A stretch of DNA of 64,000 nucleotides, taken from contig JAUCEF010000005.1 of NCBI GenBank assembly GCA_033558025.1, positions 3,410,001 to 3,474,000 of the forward strand, read 5' to 3'. Positions 50,344 through 62,739 of the stretch are shown here, in pieces; position 1 is the first letter of the stretch; every line of letters starts with the position of its first letter. Below the pieces are notes generated by a model. It ran no database searches. It was not told the origin of the DNA and saw only the letters and a list, made by a program, of their open reading frames with translations. Origin of the DNA: Phytophthora sp. 'mugwort' (lineage: Eukaryota; Oomycota; Peronosporomycetes; Peronosporales; Peronosporaceae). The position numbers and the translations under genes are program-made.

Positions 50344-50787
50344 CTACACCGTCGTGGATGTATCTATTAACGCCGAGTCCTGTTCACGAGCACCCTTTTC
50401 TAGTTCTTGAAGTTTGCGCTGTTCTGCCTCTAGAAGCTGCTCCAGACGGAGCTGACGGCGCTGGCGCTTTTCAAGTCGGCGTTGTTGTCTTTCCAACTCT
50501 TCACGCTCGTGAGCGTCGATGACCCATTGATACTTGGACTGATTAAGTCCTAGAAAATTCGCCAGCACCTCACCTGCGAAATCCATGCCGTCGAACGTTC
50601 TGGCACTGGACCAGCAGATCCAGTCCCATGCAATTCGAGACACTCCCGAATAGATAAAGGGTTCATGAAAATCGTCGTCAGCTCTCGAGTTGTTCTCTTC
50701 GGCGTTGTCCACCTGCTTGTGCATCGTCTGTTCTTTGGGTTGAACGTTCGCCTCGTGGTTGGTCTGGGCTCTCTCGTTCGCCGTCAT
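50344..50787 (-). CDS. FAM177-family protein
   Basis: A single exon of 147 residues. The core DFAGEVLANFLGLNQSKYQW followed by VIDAHEREELE matches the FAM177 family signature (DFLGExxAxxLGIxxPKYQYxIDE). A short aromatic segment SRIAWDWICWSS precedes it. The C-terminal third is a basic coiled coil (RRLEKRQRRQLRLEQLLE). The family is small and its function is poorly defined; human FAM177A1 has been connected with the Golgi. It is convergent with the GEP4-like gene, the stops being 111 bp apart. Confidence 0.85.
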   Translation of the reverse strand: MTANERAQTNHEANVQPKEQTMHKQVDNAEENNSRADDDFHEPFIYSGVSRIAWDWICWSSARTFDGMDFAGEVLANFLGLNQSKYQWVIDAHEREELERQQRRLEKRQRRQLRLEQLLEAEQRKLQELEKGAREQDSALIDTSTTV

Positions 50788-51192
50788 GCTAATACGTCCG
50801 CTCTTTTGAGTTTGAGAGTTTTTCTAAAGGATAGAGAGAAGGTCGATCATGAAACCAACGCTGAAGAAATTTCAGTCGCCGGTTTAGACCAACGTTTCCA
50901 TTCAACCGTTGACAATCGTTTGGGTGATAGCTGACAAACGCCAATTATTTTTTCTTAGTTGCTGGCGTTTTCGATGAATGAGCACGCATTCAAATATTAT
51001 GGGATTGTACGATTACTGTAGAAAGCAAATTTCAGTAACTGTGATGAGTTAAGTAAGCTGCTTCTACTCGCTGTTTAGGCTTTTAGCTCTGCTAGCTCAG
51101 GTCACGCCACGACACACGCTTGAGATAGTTGATGTTGGTCCATAATAAATAGCTATAGAGCTTCCAGAAAGAGGGGACGAAAGACTTCCACT
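50788..51192. other. Intergenic region
   Basis: A 405-bp AT-rich spacer between the FAM177 start and the end of the next minus-strand gene. Nothing recognisable is seen apart from presumed promoter and 3' sequences. Confidence 0.4.
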
Positions 51193-52746
51193 TCACATGA
51201 CGGAGCACATTTCCCCCTGACGTTCGCTGTACGTCGAACCGCTACTGGCACTGTTGTTCGAGTCGGCAGAGCTGACAAACTCGTTCAAATTCTTCATCGC
51301 CACTGCCACATTGCTCATGAAGTACGGACGCCAGATTTTGCGGTACATGAACTTGGCTGAAAAGGGCAGCATACCTTGGATGCTGCGCTGCTCATTTTCT
51401 CCTCCCCAGATCTTGCTGCGCTCAACAATCCACGGTACGACGACCCGTTTGGCTCTGATCGCGCGGAATACGCGAGGCATTATGTGGCTTCGGAAGGCGC
51501 GCTCAGTGAATGCAGCGCCCATTGCTGCATGGAGCGTTGTCTCCTCCATATTTAACGCCGCATGCAGAGTACGGTTGAGCTGTCTAATCTCGGTTTGCAA
51601 CACCTGGAGTCGCAGCAGCCATGATGAAGCACTGCAAGCTCCGCTAACACACAACGCCCGCTCCAGCTGCTGAATTTGTGCCAGCATCTGCTTGATGTCC
51701 TGATACACATCTAGCATTTGCTGTTTTGTTGACACTGGCAAGTTGAGCATTGGCAGCAATACGGATGCCTTCACCTCATGCTGGCACAGCAAATACTCGA
51801 CGAAGTACGTCTTGAACCAGATGAAGAATTCTGTCACATGGGACTCCAGTGCCAAAGTCTGCGAAGCCTCAGGTTTGGACTGACTCTGAGACTGTTCCAA
51901 GAACCGATCCATGACGAAAAGCGCATGGCGAATGGGTTCGTGGATTCCCAACAGGAATTTGGCGCTCCAACTCCATTCCCGCTGTTCCGAGAACACGGCG
52001 CTAAAAATGATGCTGCCATTGTTCGACGACGGAGGGGGTACCGGCAAGTTATGAAAGCTAAGTTCCTTCCTGCCCGACGTACCTTGTCCATTGCCCCGTC
52101 CATTGGCATTCTTCTTGATGCTCGGGAAAATAATCTCGGGTGTTTTGGCTCGCTTCAGCTCCCCTGGCCAGTGTCGGTTCACCACCGAGGATGCCAGGCT
52201 GCTGAGATCATCGTCGCTGTCTTCACAACTGAGTTCCGTGATCCTGTCCGCTCGACTGCAAATGGGCGACATGATCTCCTCCGGCTCGGTATCGGCAGTC
52301 GAAGGGCCCTGTTCACTGGCTGCACTGGTGCCCAACGACTTGTTGGATCCGGAACCTCGTTCTAAGCCTAAGGCGAGGCTTCGATCATCCCAAATGTTGA
52401 CAAGCCGCACCTTCTTCGAGTCCTCGCCGTAATCGGCACGGAAGTCCGACATGGTCGTGACCACGTGTGCCACCTGCGCGATGTCAACGAGGGGGCCTGT
52501 GGCCACTCGCTTCTTGAACTTGCGCGACATTGCCGAGGCTGGGGAACTGCTGTACTTGGTGGATCGGGCGCGACGCCGCAGCGCCGCGTCTTCCTCCTCG
52601 GTGGGGCCCCAAATGTTGCGGTAAAACTCATTAGGCAGCGCCATCTTGTGCTTTACCTTTTCTCGGTCGTGCAGCGCCACGCTATGGTAAGAGCTAGCCG
52701 CGCTGTTGCCGCGTTTGCTGTGGTAAAACGAGATGGAAAGTGGCAT
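51193..52746 (-). CDS. Hemerythrin-like (HHE) protein
   Basis: An intact single exon. I start it at the ATG at 52746 (MPLSISFYHSKR), giving 517 residues; the frame stays open to 53097 but only from a TTG. The N-terminal 280 residues are low-complexity, serine/acidic and probably disordered. The C-terminal part has spaced His/Glu motifs expected of a four-helix hemerythrin-like fold: HEPIRHALFVMDRFL, then FFIWFKTYFVEYLLCQHEVK, then LHAALNMEETTLHAAM. The C terminus is basic and aromatic (MYRKIWRPYFMSNV). Hemerythrin folds bind a di-iron centre and oxygen or serve as redox and metal sensors. The assignment is by motif spacing and is moderate. Confidence 0.65.
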   Translation of the reverse strand: MPLSISFYHSKRGNSAASSYHSVALHDREKVKHKMALPNEFYRNIWGPTEEEDAALRRRARSTKYSSSPASAMSRKFKKRVATGPLVDIAQVAHVVTTMSDFRADYGEDSKKVRLVNIWDDRSLALGLERGSGSNKSLGTSAASEQGPSTADTEPEEIMSPICSRADRITELSCEDSDDDLSSLASSVVNRHWPGELKRAKTPEIIFPSIKKNANGRGNGQGTSGRKELSFHNLPVPPPSSNNGSIIFSAVFSEQREWSWSAKFLLGIHEPIRHALFVMDRFLEQSQSQSKPEASQTLALESHVTEFFIWFKTYFVEYLLCQHEVKASVLLPMLNLPVSTKQQMLDVYQDIKQMLAQIQQLERALCVSGACSASSWLLRLQVLQTEIRQLNRTLHAALNMEETTLHAAMGAAFTERAFRSHIMPRVFRAIRAKRVVVPWIVERSKIWGGENEQRSIQGMLPFSAKFMYRKIWRPYFMSNVAVAMKNLNEFVSSADSNNSASSGSTYSERQGEMCSVM

Positions 52747-54344
52747 CGCTTTGGTGGCCCTGGACTCCGCTTTTAAATGTAATTCGCTGCCAGTGGTTGG
52801 TGTGTTGCAGCGTGACGCGGGTAGAGTGGCGGATCGCACTTTGATGTGTAAGAAGCGTGTGTCCCTTGGCGGCAAGTGCGGCGCTTCGGGGGCCAATTGG
52901 CGAATGAGACGGTGGCCGCGAAACGGAGCAACTTGGGACGGTACCAGCCAAGACACTTCGAGTTGCCGAAAGACTTTGCCGGTGAGAGACGGAGCAGTTC
53001 GTGCTGCTTGCAGTTGGTGGCGATGGGAGCTCAGTTTCGTTGACACGTCTGCAGCTCCTTCGCACTCGCGTTGCTCTCGACAATATCTAGTGGGCAAAGC
53101 GGACGACGAAACTTCTTCTGTAGTTTGCGCGGGGTTGGGAGAACGAAATACCCGCTTTACAGTATGGGAGCGATTTCAATTGGGTCGAGAGCGAGTTGGA
53201 GAATGGAAGGCAACTGAGGGAGAGGAGTGGCAGGCCCACAGTCTACTTCGATCACGCCAATTCGCTGAGACCGTCGACAAGTATTCAATAAAGTTCGATC
53301 GGCGCGCTTTACCCTTGTTACCCTTTGCGCTGTTCAGCTGTAACAAGCCGAGGCCATAACTGGCCTGATCATTAGCTACAACATGTAGCCTTGCAAGTGC
53401 TCCCAAGGCCGCTGTGATTGTTAAGAGAGATATTACGCTACCGTAACATAAACCGCAAAATTGCCCGTCAGTCAGCCCTACCAAATGGCAGAGGCAAGCA
53501 GCAGTTGACCGTCTCTCCCGGCTCGGCAACCCGCACGAAGCCGCAAGACTTAAATGCGCTTAAACCCAGCGTATTACTTCACCTGATGGTGGCGGCGGCA
53601 GCATGGTATTTGACAATGCCCGAGTCCATCGCGGCGCGGTTGAATTCGACGGCGATCTTAGGCTGACCCTATCCACGGCAACATGCTAGTCATTGCCGAT
53701 ATCAGATGCTGGCCATTTCATGGAATCCAAAAGAGGAATTTTTAGTGGCTTACAACTTGTAAGCTACAAGTGCTGCACTCGGCCGCGGTTTGCGCAGTTG
53801 CAACCTGTCAATGCCAGCCTGTGCCCAGGTTGCAGGTAGGTCTCTGCTCAGCTTGGTCTTGGAATAACTTTGCAGGTCTGTTGGCGTTGGCTTGTATCAG
53901 CTGGGGCAGTTTCGCGCGAGCAGGTCGTCGGACTAAATGTAGCGCACGAACGATCACCCGCGCTGAACTCGATCAACGTTTTGATTGCGGTATTTGGTCA
54001 GCAGTCGCCGGATTTTTTTTTTCGCGGATTGCATCGATATTGCCGATACCTCTGCCCCATCCTTATTACCCAGTCAAAGCTCTGGCTCAAAACAGGTTTC
54101 TTCGCATCACATAAACGTGCCTGCGCTTGTATTTTCGGTGGTGGGAAGTGCTGATGCAACATGTATTAATACTCCAAAGTGGCAAGTAGTGATAGATCAC
54201 GAAAAGAAATGGAACCGGACTATAGGCTCGATACCGTGTCGTTCTGCATCTCACTTCTTCAGAACACTATGAGGGTCTACTCAGTCGCATATTCCATTAA
54301 CGTGTACTGTGTAGTGTATGCTTATGCCTTTCGTCTTCCTCTAC
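52747..54344. other. Intergenic region
   Basis: About 1.6 kb between the start of the hemerythrin-like gene and the end of the CHD-like gene. Frames on the plus strand at 53770-54154 have no recognisable domain. A short hairpin, acttgta / tacaagt, lies near 53756-53772. No RNA gene was recognised. Confidence 0.4.
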
Positions 54345-57300
54345 CTACTCGTCCGTGGACACGCCGCTGTCTGAGTCAGCATCCATGTGTGGTGAAATAC
54401 CGTGGGTCGTACCGTTCGTCTTCGGCCGAGATTTATTCCGTGGCATGCTCAGGCGGTTCTTCTTCGCCTTCTTGCGCTTTGGCGTGGACGGCTGAGTAGC
54501 ATCAGTATTTTCAGCGTTGTCGTTGCTCAATATCGACGCCGAACCGGTGGTCATCTTGACAGAATTCTTGGAGCTGCTTGACTTAACCTTTAACGCTGTT
54601 TTTTTCGATGTTGCTGCTTTTGCGGGCACATGGGTTGGGATCGCTGGCTTTGCAGCAGCTGACCCATCGCATACACTGCAGACCCACGTCTTCGCCATAC
54701 GAGCCGCGTGTCGCTCCGACATGTTCACGCACTTCGGGTGAAATTTCGTGCTACACGACGAACACACCAGTGTAAGCTTCGGGTCTTCCTCACTGGCATC
54801 GCAAACACAAACGCGAGTCGGTTCTTTGCGCGCAGCAGCATGTGGCTCGCAGTACAAGGCGTATGTAGTCCCATCAATCGCACCACCGCTCTCCACAGCG
54901 CAACGCAGGTGGTAATTGCGCCGACATTTAGAAATGACGCAGCCCACCGTGGCGCCAAACTGATGGCATTTGGTACATTTGAGCTGTCGTCCACGCTTGA
55001 TTGCCTTGGGTAAATTCATGATCAGACCATCGGCCTTCACGTATACTTCAGGTGAGTGTACGGCGCAGTTCAAGTGCACATACACGGACTCGTTGGGCTT
55101 GTCTGCATATTTCAGGCGCACGGGAGCCTCAATGAAAGGCCCCTCCAGAGCCATATCCGCAGTAGCAGTCCCCGTCGAGTTTGTGCTAGTACTTGAGCTT
55201 CCATTACGTGCCCCCTTTTTGGCTAATGGTGAATGCAGCAGTTCTTGACCATTATCACCCCGTCCCATCACGTTTCCACGGTGGCATAGCGCGCAGACCT
55301 TGAGTTGAACCGGTTTCGTGATCGATTTATGCGCTGACTTGTTTTTCTTCGACCCAGAGCTCGATCTCTTCGGAGATAACACGCGCTTGCGCTTGCTGCT
55401 CAGCTTGTCTAGCTCCTCTGCCTCGTTATCTTCTTCTAGAGGAATTTGCTGTGGAATTTCTAGACGCTGTTGAGCTGCTGCCGCAGCAAGCGCGGCACCA
55501 GCGCGCTGCGCAACCGTTGTTGATACAGATGCTGTTGCTTTTCCTGCAGACACTGGTAATTTCTTCCCGTCTAAATGATTTGCGCAAATCAAGAGGTTCG
55601 TCGAAAGGCGTATGAACTTGTCAGCAGACGGAATGCACTCAGGGTGGAAAGCCTGCGAGCAGTGGATACAGCTCACAACGCTAGTCTTGTCGTCGCCACT
55701 TGTCTTGCTTTTGGTCGCCGTTTGCTTTTCACTTCTTTTCGAGCAAGCATGGCAAAAGTGGCTCGGGCAACGGAAGCGCTTCTTGCCTACCCACTCGACG
55801 CGCGAGCTGTTCGCTAGACAGCCCTTGTGGTAGAATCTGCCACATTTAGCAACCGAACACTGAGTGACACCGAACTCAACACCCATTTCGCCGACTTGCT
55901 TGCAAATCAAGCACATATGACGACCCTCAGCGCAATCTGGGCACAGCCACTGCTCGTCGTTCGGCTCATCTTTCATCCCCACACACTCGAGATGGAATGA
56001 GCGATGGCACGGGCCGTCACACAGCAAGATCAACCCGCCATCGCCACAAAGCGTGCACAAATCGTCACTATCATTGATAACGCCGCCTTGGAAAAGGGCA
56101 ACTGGGGGTTTCATATCTTCAGTCGCACGGTGTTTTGGCGGGCGACCACGACGCTTATTGCCTTTCTTCTTTACCGGAGTATCGCCGTACGCTTCATCTT
56201 CGCTGCTTCCTGCTCTACTTCCGGCCGGGGTGCTTCTCCTTCGTCTTTTCTTCTTTGGAGTGTCATATTCCTCATCGTGGAACATATTCGCTCGAGAAGG
56301 AGCTAGTCGACAGCTCCGCACACGTGACTTTTCCAGCTTTGACAGGTATCCCTTGACGAGATCGATCTGATCGTTAGAAAACTCGTCGTGGTATTTCGCG
56401 CTTACAGTACTCAACACCTGGATGGCGATGTCATACTCGTGCTGAATGTCTCGACTCCCACCGCGTCCGTCGTCAGGATTGTTGCTTGAACTCATCTCGG
56501 CGACCAAGCCCGTCAGAGCGATATCCAAATTGCTGATAAACTTAATTTTCGACTGACGCGAGTTAATGGCACTGCCATCCTCCAGCTTCAAACTAAGCAT
56601 TTCCACCGAGACAGCACCCGGAAGAACTTTCTCCCAGAAGTTCGGATCATCCACGGATAGTTCACCAGTTGCCCCCTCGGCAATGAATGAAGAGCGGTCT
56701 ACCGCCATTCCGCCAAGGGATTTTCTTTTATGGGAATTCGTAGGAGACTTCCTCTGTCTTGGAGATGTCACTCCACTTGCATCGCCATCGGCGGCCTTGC
56801 TAGCATTGGACCCACCGCCTACCACCATAACACGAGCATTTTCTTTCAGAATTGTCTCAATATCGCGATCAGCAAATTCTTTCGACGCCGTATCGTCTTC
56901 CTCCATAAGTGCATACGCTCCGCGCTTCAACAGCTCGACAAGTTGCTCTGCCGATGGTTTTGTAATCTGAGAGTTCTCGTTAAAAGATGCCGTACCTAAC
57001 ACCGCGTGCTCAAGACCAAGCTTTCGTGACGCGCGGTCGAACATTTCGCTTTCGTATGTGTTACGAGTCACCAGACGATAGATTTGAACACTCTTTTTCT
57101 GGCCAATCCGATGGCAACGTGACTGGGCCTGTAAATCATTCATCGGGTTCCAATCGCTGTCAAAGATAATCACAGTATCAGCTGCAATTAGATTGATGCC
57201 CACACCACCAGCTTTTGTGCTCAGCAAAAAAATGAAAGACTTCGAGTGCGGTCGTGAGAATCGATCAATAGCACTCTGACGCAAACTTCCACCAGTCGAC

Positions 57301-60300
57301 CCGTCCAAACGCTCGAACACAAAAGAATTTGCCTCGCAGTACCGCTCGAGCAAGTCAAGTTGCTTCAGAAACTGGCTGAAAATCAAAATCTTGTGTCCAT
57401 CCTGTTTGAGCTTCGGGATCAGTTTCGACACAAGCATCATTTTGCCTGAGCACTCAATCGTTTTCTCCATCACTTGAACCGGTGTCGGATTGCTACCAAG
57501 TTCGTCCAGCTCTCGTTCTTCAACGCCCTTAATCAGGAATGGATGATTGCAGCATTTTCGCAGTTGCAGCTGGATATTGTTCAACGTCGGTAAACCATTC
57601 TTTGTGCCGCGATACAGGAAACTCTTATTCTTGTCGTAGATGGCTCGGTAGTACTGCTTCTGCAGGGTCGTTAGCTCCACGGAGATAATCGTCTCTTCCT
57701 TAGGAGGAATACTTTTCTCAACATCCTCCTTTACGCGACGCAAGATGAATGGCGCCAGTAATTGCTGAAGCTTGACAACTTGCTCCTGCGAATGCAGCTT
57801 TCCAAAGCTCTTATTGAACTCTTCCAAACTTGCGAACTTAACCGGCTCCAGGTAGTTAAGCAAGACCCAGAGCTCCTGTGTGTTGTTTTGCAAAGGTGTT
57901 CCTGTCAGCAGTACCTTGCGGTCAACATGGAGGACGCGCATCATCTTCAGCACTCGTGACCCGGCACTCTTCAATCGGTGTGCTTCGTCCACCACGACTA
58001 ACCGCCAGTGAATGTGCTCAAACTCTTCGAAATCCGCCAAAATGGTCTCAAATGTGGTCAGCAGGATGTGGAACTTGAAAATTGAGTTGCCCAAGCCTGG
58101 GTAATACCATTCTTGGTTTCGGACAACTGCACGCATATCTTTAGCCGTAAACTTAGTGGTGCGGTCACCGATATCATGATATACGCACACATTGAGGTCT
58201 GTCCAGCTCTCAATTTCACGCCGCCAATGCTGGATCGTAGAAAGAGGAACGACAATCAAGTATGGCCCACGAATCGACTCCTCTGATTTCATGTGTTCAA
58301 TCAGCGACACAATTTGAACGGTCTTACCCAGACCCATCTCGTCAGCCAGTATGCACGATCGCTGAGCTTTGATACACGAAATCATCCAATTGAGACCTTC
58401 AACCTGATACGTTCGTAGCGTGCGGCCACCTTTGTATGTTGGTGACTGCTCATACGGTACAAACTCATTCAAATCTCCATGTTCATTTGCACCCGCGTTC
58501 TTGCCGTGTGATCCGTTACTGGCTGCGCTACGCCGCTCCGGAAGGAAGCTTGCGAAGTGCTCGTGTGGATCGATACTGTTGTCGACAACCCCCGCATACA
58601 GATGTTGCATGGGGCCGCTTGGAGCAATGTAGTTCGCGTGTTGCATTAATGTCTGCGTCGCAGCTGACGACGCCACGTCTGGATCTGCAACTCCCACTTT
58701 GAGCATTCGTTTGTACTGATTGTAACTGTAATCCGCATACTTAGAGCCTTCAGGAGCCGCATCATCGGGGATCTTTTCCAACCGAACCTTCGTAATCTGC
58801 TTTGCTTGGCAGTACGGAGGGTACATGAACGCTGGTCGGGGGGAATGAAAGTGGAAAAGGATTTGGTTGGAAGACGCACTGATCAAGCCGACGACGCCTT
58901 GGAATGAAAGACCGGTCACGGATATGTTGTTCACAGCTACGAGCACGTCACCAATCGAAATCGCTCCAGACGCCTGGGCTGGGCCCATCATACCATTCGC
59001 AAGAACTTGGAATCCCAAAACCGAAACACTGCTGGTGCTGCTGATTCCAAGACGCATACCTAAACCGAAAGGTGATCGACCCAAAATGACGCAGTACTCT
59101 GTAAAAGCTGGTAGATCATTGAAAGCTGTGACTGGATATCTCGAGTCAAACCGAAATTCAGTGCTGACGAGTTCCAGCTTAGTCGGGTATCCGAGTGCAA
59201 CGTGCTCAACAACAGAACTAAGCACATCGCCGACTTCCTCTTCCGGTTTCTTTTTGTGGCTTCCAGCTTCATCATCACTTTCGCCGTCGTCGTTCTCCAA
59301 GGTCAAAATTCCAGGATAGAGAGCTGGCCGATTCAGATAATCAGTTTCGGCATCGAAGTCAGCATCGTCATCAGAAAAGTCCCCATCATCATCCGAATAA
59401 TCTTCATCATCATCCTCTTTGGAAACCTTAGGCGCCAAATACTGTTTCGTGGTCACAAATGCGTTTGTGTACATACCGCACTGTTTGAGCACATCTTTGT
59501 CGGGTGTGTGATTGTTCAACAAACAATGGAAGGCGAACAATTGTGCCTTAACTTGCTCTTGCATGTGGAGGCGTTGATACGCGTTGCTGCCATAGGCGCC
59601 ACCCAAAGTTTTGATACTTCGACTGCAACTACCCTCATGACCATGTCCAAGAGTACAAAAGCGATCATTTTCACAGCACCTGTTTCCGTTTGTGCTCGTT
59701 GCTAACGCATACTGGTGTCGCTTAGCACAGCACGGCAATTGGCATGTAGTCTCACGAATCTCCTTCGCGCTAGGGACACGGCTGAACTTGAAATACCTCT
59801 GGATCTGCTCGTCATCGCCAATATCCTCAGGACGCTCCCAAGTTGAAAATCGAACTGACATACCCACCCACTTGACAAGGAAAAATGTACCAGCGCGATC
59901 TTTCATGCTGATGGGCGCTAAGCTCTTTGTCGCGTTGGTTCCTTTAGGGCTGCGCTTTGACGTTTTCTTGTTAACTTTACCTTCTCCACCAGTACGTTCC
60001 ACAAGAATATTGGGGGCGTGCGTAGACGAGGTAGCAGCTTTCTTGGTTGCGGGGGCCACTTTCGACGTTGGGGTTGTGCCTGAGGCTGAAGGAATAACAA
60101 CTTCAGTGGACGCTTCCGTCTCTATGGTCTTGGCCTTGTTTTCGGCATAATCCTGCTTCGCCTTCTCCATCTTGTTAATAAATTTTGTACGAGCTCGGCA
60201 GTACCCGCAGAACCATTCACCTTCCGGTACCTCCGTGATTTTGGGGGTAGCACAGTGCATGTGGACCTCACCATCGCATCGATCACACAACAGAAGCTCT

Positions 60301-61724
60301 TCGCTGTGATCTTTGTTTCCACACACGCAACAGCCGATCTGCCAAGACGCCCACACATCGTAAAACCCTTCTGCTTCGGCACGAAATTCTTTCTGGAGAC
60401 GTTTGTCTTCATCCGCGTCTCCTGAAGGGGGCAATTTTAGCCACGCTGATGGAGATAATACCCAATCGTACAACCATTTCTCGAATGTGCGCAATAGACC
60501 GTCGGCAATGCGCCAGATGTCTGATCCCTCCGCATTGTACGTTTTGCAGTTCTGAAACACTAGCCGCACGTCCGAGGCAAATAAGGACACGGCTGACGGA
60601 CCAATGTAGTAACTTTCCCGACCAAGTCGTGTGGAAATCGTTCCAAGATCCATAGGATTTGTGATGAAGTTAAGGTAATCAGGAACCTCGTCAACATCAA
60701 CGGGGTGCTCAAAGATATCGCCACCTGGTTCTTTCGTCAGCTTCGTCACGATGCCCAGCATACGCTCTGGAATGACATCGGTGTTATCCATCAAGAAATA
60801 ATCCGTCACACGAGGAAACTGAGGCTCGTACGTCAGTTGATGTCGGCGCTTCTCGATCTGTTCGTCCAAATGGTCTGCGGGGTCCACCTTGTGGTTCAAG
60901 ATCTTCTCTACAGTCAGTTTGTTGGCTTCTAGATCATCTACGTCATCCAGTGGTTGGTACCCCTCTCGTCTCAGCTTTCGATCATAAACATGGACGCGGT
61001 GGAACTTCTGGTAACCCTCAGGAATAAAAAGCTCCACCTCATCGAACGTGAGCCAGTACAGGTGCAAGTACGAACGACCAAGGAATTTGCACAAGTACTC
61101 CACAAGTCCCGATGACTCATTAATCCGTCGTCCGACAATTTGGTCCAATTGAGGATAGCCAACATCCTATACAAGCACAATAGTAAAATCATCAGCATCA
61201 ATGCACCTTCACCCTCCAAATTTGCAATAGCAGCAAGAACCATGCCCCCCCCCCACACACACACACACACGTACGGTTCTCAGCTGGTAGTCAAGTTGCT
61301 GAGCGCGCTTCTTCTTATCTGCAATAATGGCTTCTTCACCCTCCGAAATGTCGTCCTCCTCCACATATTTCACCGCCTTCACGCTCGTCCGGCGTTTGCG
61401 ACGTCTGTCATTGTCCTCGCTCTTTGTCTTGCTCCCCGTCTTCACCTCGGCGTTCGCTGTATCGGCGCCAGCGCTGACAGGACTCGCCTCGGGCTCCGTA
61501 GCCTTGGTCTTCTGTTCAGTAACGTCAGCAGGCACTGGTGTCGCCGCGGGGGCCAGACTCAGCTGGTTGGGGGGCGCAGCAGCTGTAAGAAAGGAAAATA
61601 ACAACATGATACCGTCATTAAAAAAAAAAAAAGGTTTTATTCACGTAGTTTCACCTGTTGACAACGAGCTCTGCCACTCGATTCGCCTTGAGGACGCACC
61701 TGGCTCGGGGATGCTGCTATCCAT
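54345..61724 (-). CDS. CHD-like SNF2 chromatin remodeler with bromodomain, PHD fingers and PDZ-like domain
   Basis: Three exons (61655-61724, 61275-61582, 54345-61166) give about 2,399 residues; an alternative donor in exon 1 (gtgcgt after 25 nt) would shorten it by 15. Domains in order: chromodomain 1 (about 130-170), start of chromodomain 2 (VEKILNHKVDP near 211), bromodomain (about 250-365), PHD finger (about 404-450), remainder of chromodomain 2 (FFLVKWVGMSVRFSTWERPE near 553), a Cys-rich patch, an acidic stretch and a PDZ-like domain (about 816-900, LGRSPFGLGMRL). Then come the SNF2 ATPase (ADEMGLGKT near 1067, DEAH near 1186) and helicase C domain (about 1365-1515, QAQSRCHRIGQ). The C terminus carries PHD fingers (about 1829-1930), an extended PHD (about 2083-2235) and a last PHD (about 2245-2293). 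No SANT-SLIDE or CHCT domain is seen. It should read modified histones and move nucleosomes. Confidence 0.9.
61245..61270. repeat. Microsatellite (C)10(AC)8 in intron
   Basis: Ten Cs followed by eight AC units lie within intron 2 of the CHD-like gene. Read on the coding strand, the GT repeat begins right after the splice donor. Confidence 0.9.
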
Positions 61725-62739
61725 GTTATTCGCGCTTAGTCGCGCAGATGAAGCGGAAGCGACAGTCTGAGGCGCGCAGGACCTGTGGGGCGGCAGCAAC
61801 GGGACCGACAGGAAGTGCTCGCGTCACTCGAGCCGCGCGCTGTCAAACTGCGAAATGGCGCGGACCGTGGTCCTGTGGAAATATGGTGTATTGTACGTAA
61901 TGGAGACTTGAAGTTTGTATGCTGCAATTCATTGAATTGTTGCCAGCTTCGACTAAATACGACAATCGTATTACGGACATGGCTACTGTTTGGTGTTGCT
62001 CTCAAAGAAGGCGAGCACTTGTCGGTGAGGTGGTATAACGTCGTGGTGCTGTCGGAATGGCAGGAGCTGAAGTTCATTATTGCGGAAGAGTGTTATGGTT
62101 TTTCTAGTTGAACTGATGCCGCAATATATGTATGCGGTGACTTCATGACGCCACACGAGAGAGTGCACATGCGCCCAGATTACAGACAGGCGTACAGTAC
62201 TCGTACTATTATTCGTGCGTTTGGTAGTCGCGCGTGTTGACCCACCGAAATTCAAGTGTATGGCTTCGCCCGGCAGAATTGACAATGATATTCTGCTCGA
62301 GATGTCAAAGGGCTGTCTTGAATTGGGGGTTAATTCATCATTACCAAGGAGCCTGAATGACGGAGCTTACAGAACACCTGTCTACTTGGTGATAGTCTTC
62401 ATCTAAAGACTCTTTAGATGAGGTACATTTATAATATAATAAATTAGCGGCAAGTGCTTTGAAGAGATAGCGATTCATGTTATGGCGTGCTGTGCATACT
62501 AGATCAGCGTATGGTGAAGAACGACATCGGATACGAGACTGCAGGCTTAGAGCATGACAGTCGTCAAGGCAACTTGGCAGTCTTCTCCATAGTAGAAGTA
62601 ATTAATATCCTAAACGGAACCACATTTTAGCCACAGTCCATGCATCTAGCATAATGTAACTTTTAGATAAGCATGAGCATGCTATTCGAGATCGTGCAGC
62701 AACTGTTTGCGACTTATATTTGATACGATACACTACGAT
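61725..62739. other. Gene-poor interval with a 19-bp palindrome
   Basis: No supportable gene. At 62401-62419 the arms atctaaaga and tctttagat form a perfect palindrome around a single C, followed by AT-rich sequence (ataatataataaatta). Confidence 0.45.

Noticed and set aside
52747..53097. Upstream in-frame extension of the hemerythrin-like gene
   Set aside because: The only upstream start is TTG, and the region looks like a 5' leader.
53770..54154. Overlapping plus-strand frames with hydrophobic stretches
   Set aside because: No family similarity, and three different frames are open across the same AT-variable DNA.
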